This document shows, piece by piece, positions 63,232 to 64,000 of a stretch of 64,000 nt of DNA (the first letter of the stretch is position 1; each line of letters starts with the position of its first letter). The stretch comes from Alphaproteobacteria bacterium (GTDB lineage: Bacteria > Pseudomonadota > Alphaproteobacteria > Rhizobiales > Devosiaceae). Both the position numbers and the translations under genes were made by a program. The notes under the pieces were generated by a model. That model had not been told where the DNA came from, searched no databases, and saw nothing but the letters and a program-made list of their open reading frames with translations. The stretch lies in NCBI GenBank assembly GCA_018828145.1, contig JAHJWO010000041.1:1-64000 (forward strand). Reading direction: 5' to 3'.

Positions 63232-64000
63232 TCAGTTCCTCTCGAACCCCACAGCGCCGTCCCGGCCGGTCTGGCCGCGATGCCGCAGCATGTGGTCGGC
63301 CAGCACCAGCGCCATCATGGCTTCGCCCACCGGCACGGCGCGGATGCCGACGCAGGGGTCGTGCCGTCCCTTGGTGACGATGTCGGTATCCTCGTTGGCC
63401 GTGGTCACAGTCTGGCGCGGCGTCAGGATCGATGAGGTCGGCTTGACGGCGAAGCGGCAGACAATGGGGTCGCCGTTGGAAATGCCGCCGAGAATGCCGC
63501 CGGCCTGGTTGGACAGGAAATAGGGCTTGTCGGCCCCTGCCCGCATCTGGTCGGCATTATCGATGCCGGTCAGGCTCGCGGACTCAAAGCCGGCGCCGAT
63601 TTCGACAGCTTTGACCGCATTGATGCTCATCATCGCCGAGGCGAGGTCGGCGCTGAGCTTGCCATAGATCGGCGCGCCCCAGCCGGCCGGGACATTTTCG
63701 GCGACCACCTCGATGACAGCACCCACGGAATTGCCTTCCTTGCGGATGCCGTCGAGATAGCCGGCCCACAGTTCGGCCGCCTTGGCATCGGCGCAAAAGA
63801 AGGGGTTCTCCCCCACCTGGTCCCAGTCGAAATTGGCATAGTCGATCTTGTGCGGCCCGACCTGGACGAGGCTGGCGCGAATGGTGATGCCCGCCAGCAC
63901 CTGCCGCGCCACGGCGCCTGCCGCGACGCGCGCCGCGGTCTCGCGCGCCGAAGTGCGGCCGCCGCCGCGATAGTCGCGGATGCCATATTTCTGGTCATAG
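63232..64000 (-). CDS. aroC: chorismate synthase, 3' part
   Basis: Converts EPSP to chorismate. The gene runs off the right edge; 256 C-terminal codons are present. The visible N-terminal stretch [20 protein letters not shown] is a chorismate synthase signature; [20 protein letters not shown] and [17 protein letters not shown] follow. Intact reading frame as far as seen. Confidence 0.95.
   Translation of the reverse strand, partial: YDQKYGIRDYRGGGRTSARETAARVAAGAVARQVLAGITIRASLVQVGPHKIDYANFDWDQVGENPFFCADAKAAELWAGYLDGIRKEGNSVGAVIEVVAENVPAGWGAPIYGKLSADLASAMMSINAVKAVEIGAGFESASLTGIDNADQMRAGADKPYFLSNQAGGILGGISNGDPIVCRFAVKPTSSILTPRQTVTTANEDTDIVTKGRHDPCVGIRAVPVGEAMMALVLADHMLRHRGQTGRDGAVGFERN

Overview
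The window reads as chromosomal DNA of a GC-rich alphaproteobacterium. The gene families, the intergenic palindromic repeats of the CTCATCCGCCCTTCGGGC type and the many ABC importers suggest a Hyphomicrobiales (Devosia-like) genome; that placement is inference. There is no CRISPR array, prophage, plasmid origin or intact insertion sequence.

Layout. 0-9 kb: cobM; a complete glycerol-3-phosphate importer ugpBAEC (minus strand) with a four-unit PhoB-type box upstream; an SDR oxidoreductase; a treY without treZ beside it. 9.3-19.4 kb: the most informative part, a minus-strand operon headed by a guanidine-I (ykkC) riboswitch and intrinsic terminator. It encodes an ABC importer, two DUF1989 proteins, a biotin carboxylase of the urea carboxylase family, allophanate hydrolase and a previously unmarked small ORF. 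The riboswitch makes guanidine, not urea, the likely substrate. 19.7-20.1 kb: divergent tRNA-Gln(UUG) and tRNA-Pro(CGG).

20.1-35.2 kb is accessory in character. It holds a degenerate dispersed repeat family not seen elsewhere in the window, a broken SDR gene, a broken tyrosine recombinase, regulator/enzyme pairs (TetR/SDR with twin operators, LysR/hydrolase/pirin), a DUF5996-acetyltransferase fusion, two flavin monooxygenase-like genes flanking an NADP reductase-like gene, and a small membrane protein translationally coupled to a HEPN-like protein. rsgA lies in the same stretch.

35.4-44.9 kb: two related importers of the Fe3+/2-aminoethylphosphonate type, arranged around one divergent promoter region with a PP2C-like phosphatase and a DeoR regulator. 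45.0-47.7 kb: a tight operon of NAD(P)-binding protein, glutathione S-transferase, carboxymuconolactone decarboxylase-like protein and SigJ-type sigma factor. 48.2-51.9 kb: a LigI-like hydrolase, an orphan TctC-type binding protein and gabD. 51.9-64 kb is ordinary core: bioY, an M48 protease, DUF898 and DUF1499 membrane proteins, pdxH, a CbpA-like DnaJ, tsaC/sua5, a histone-deacetylase-like hydrolase, xseB, a SCO protein, tlyA and the 3' part of aroC, which runs off the end.

How parts work together. The guanidine operon imports guanidine, carboxylates it with biotin, deiminates carboxyguanidine to allophanate and hydrolyses that to ammonia and CO2. BioY at 53 kb could feed biotin to this enzyme. 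The ugp operon and perhaps the 38-kb importer cluster look phosphate-responsive. All functions are from reading the sequence and family knowledge; no searches were run.
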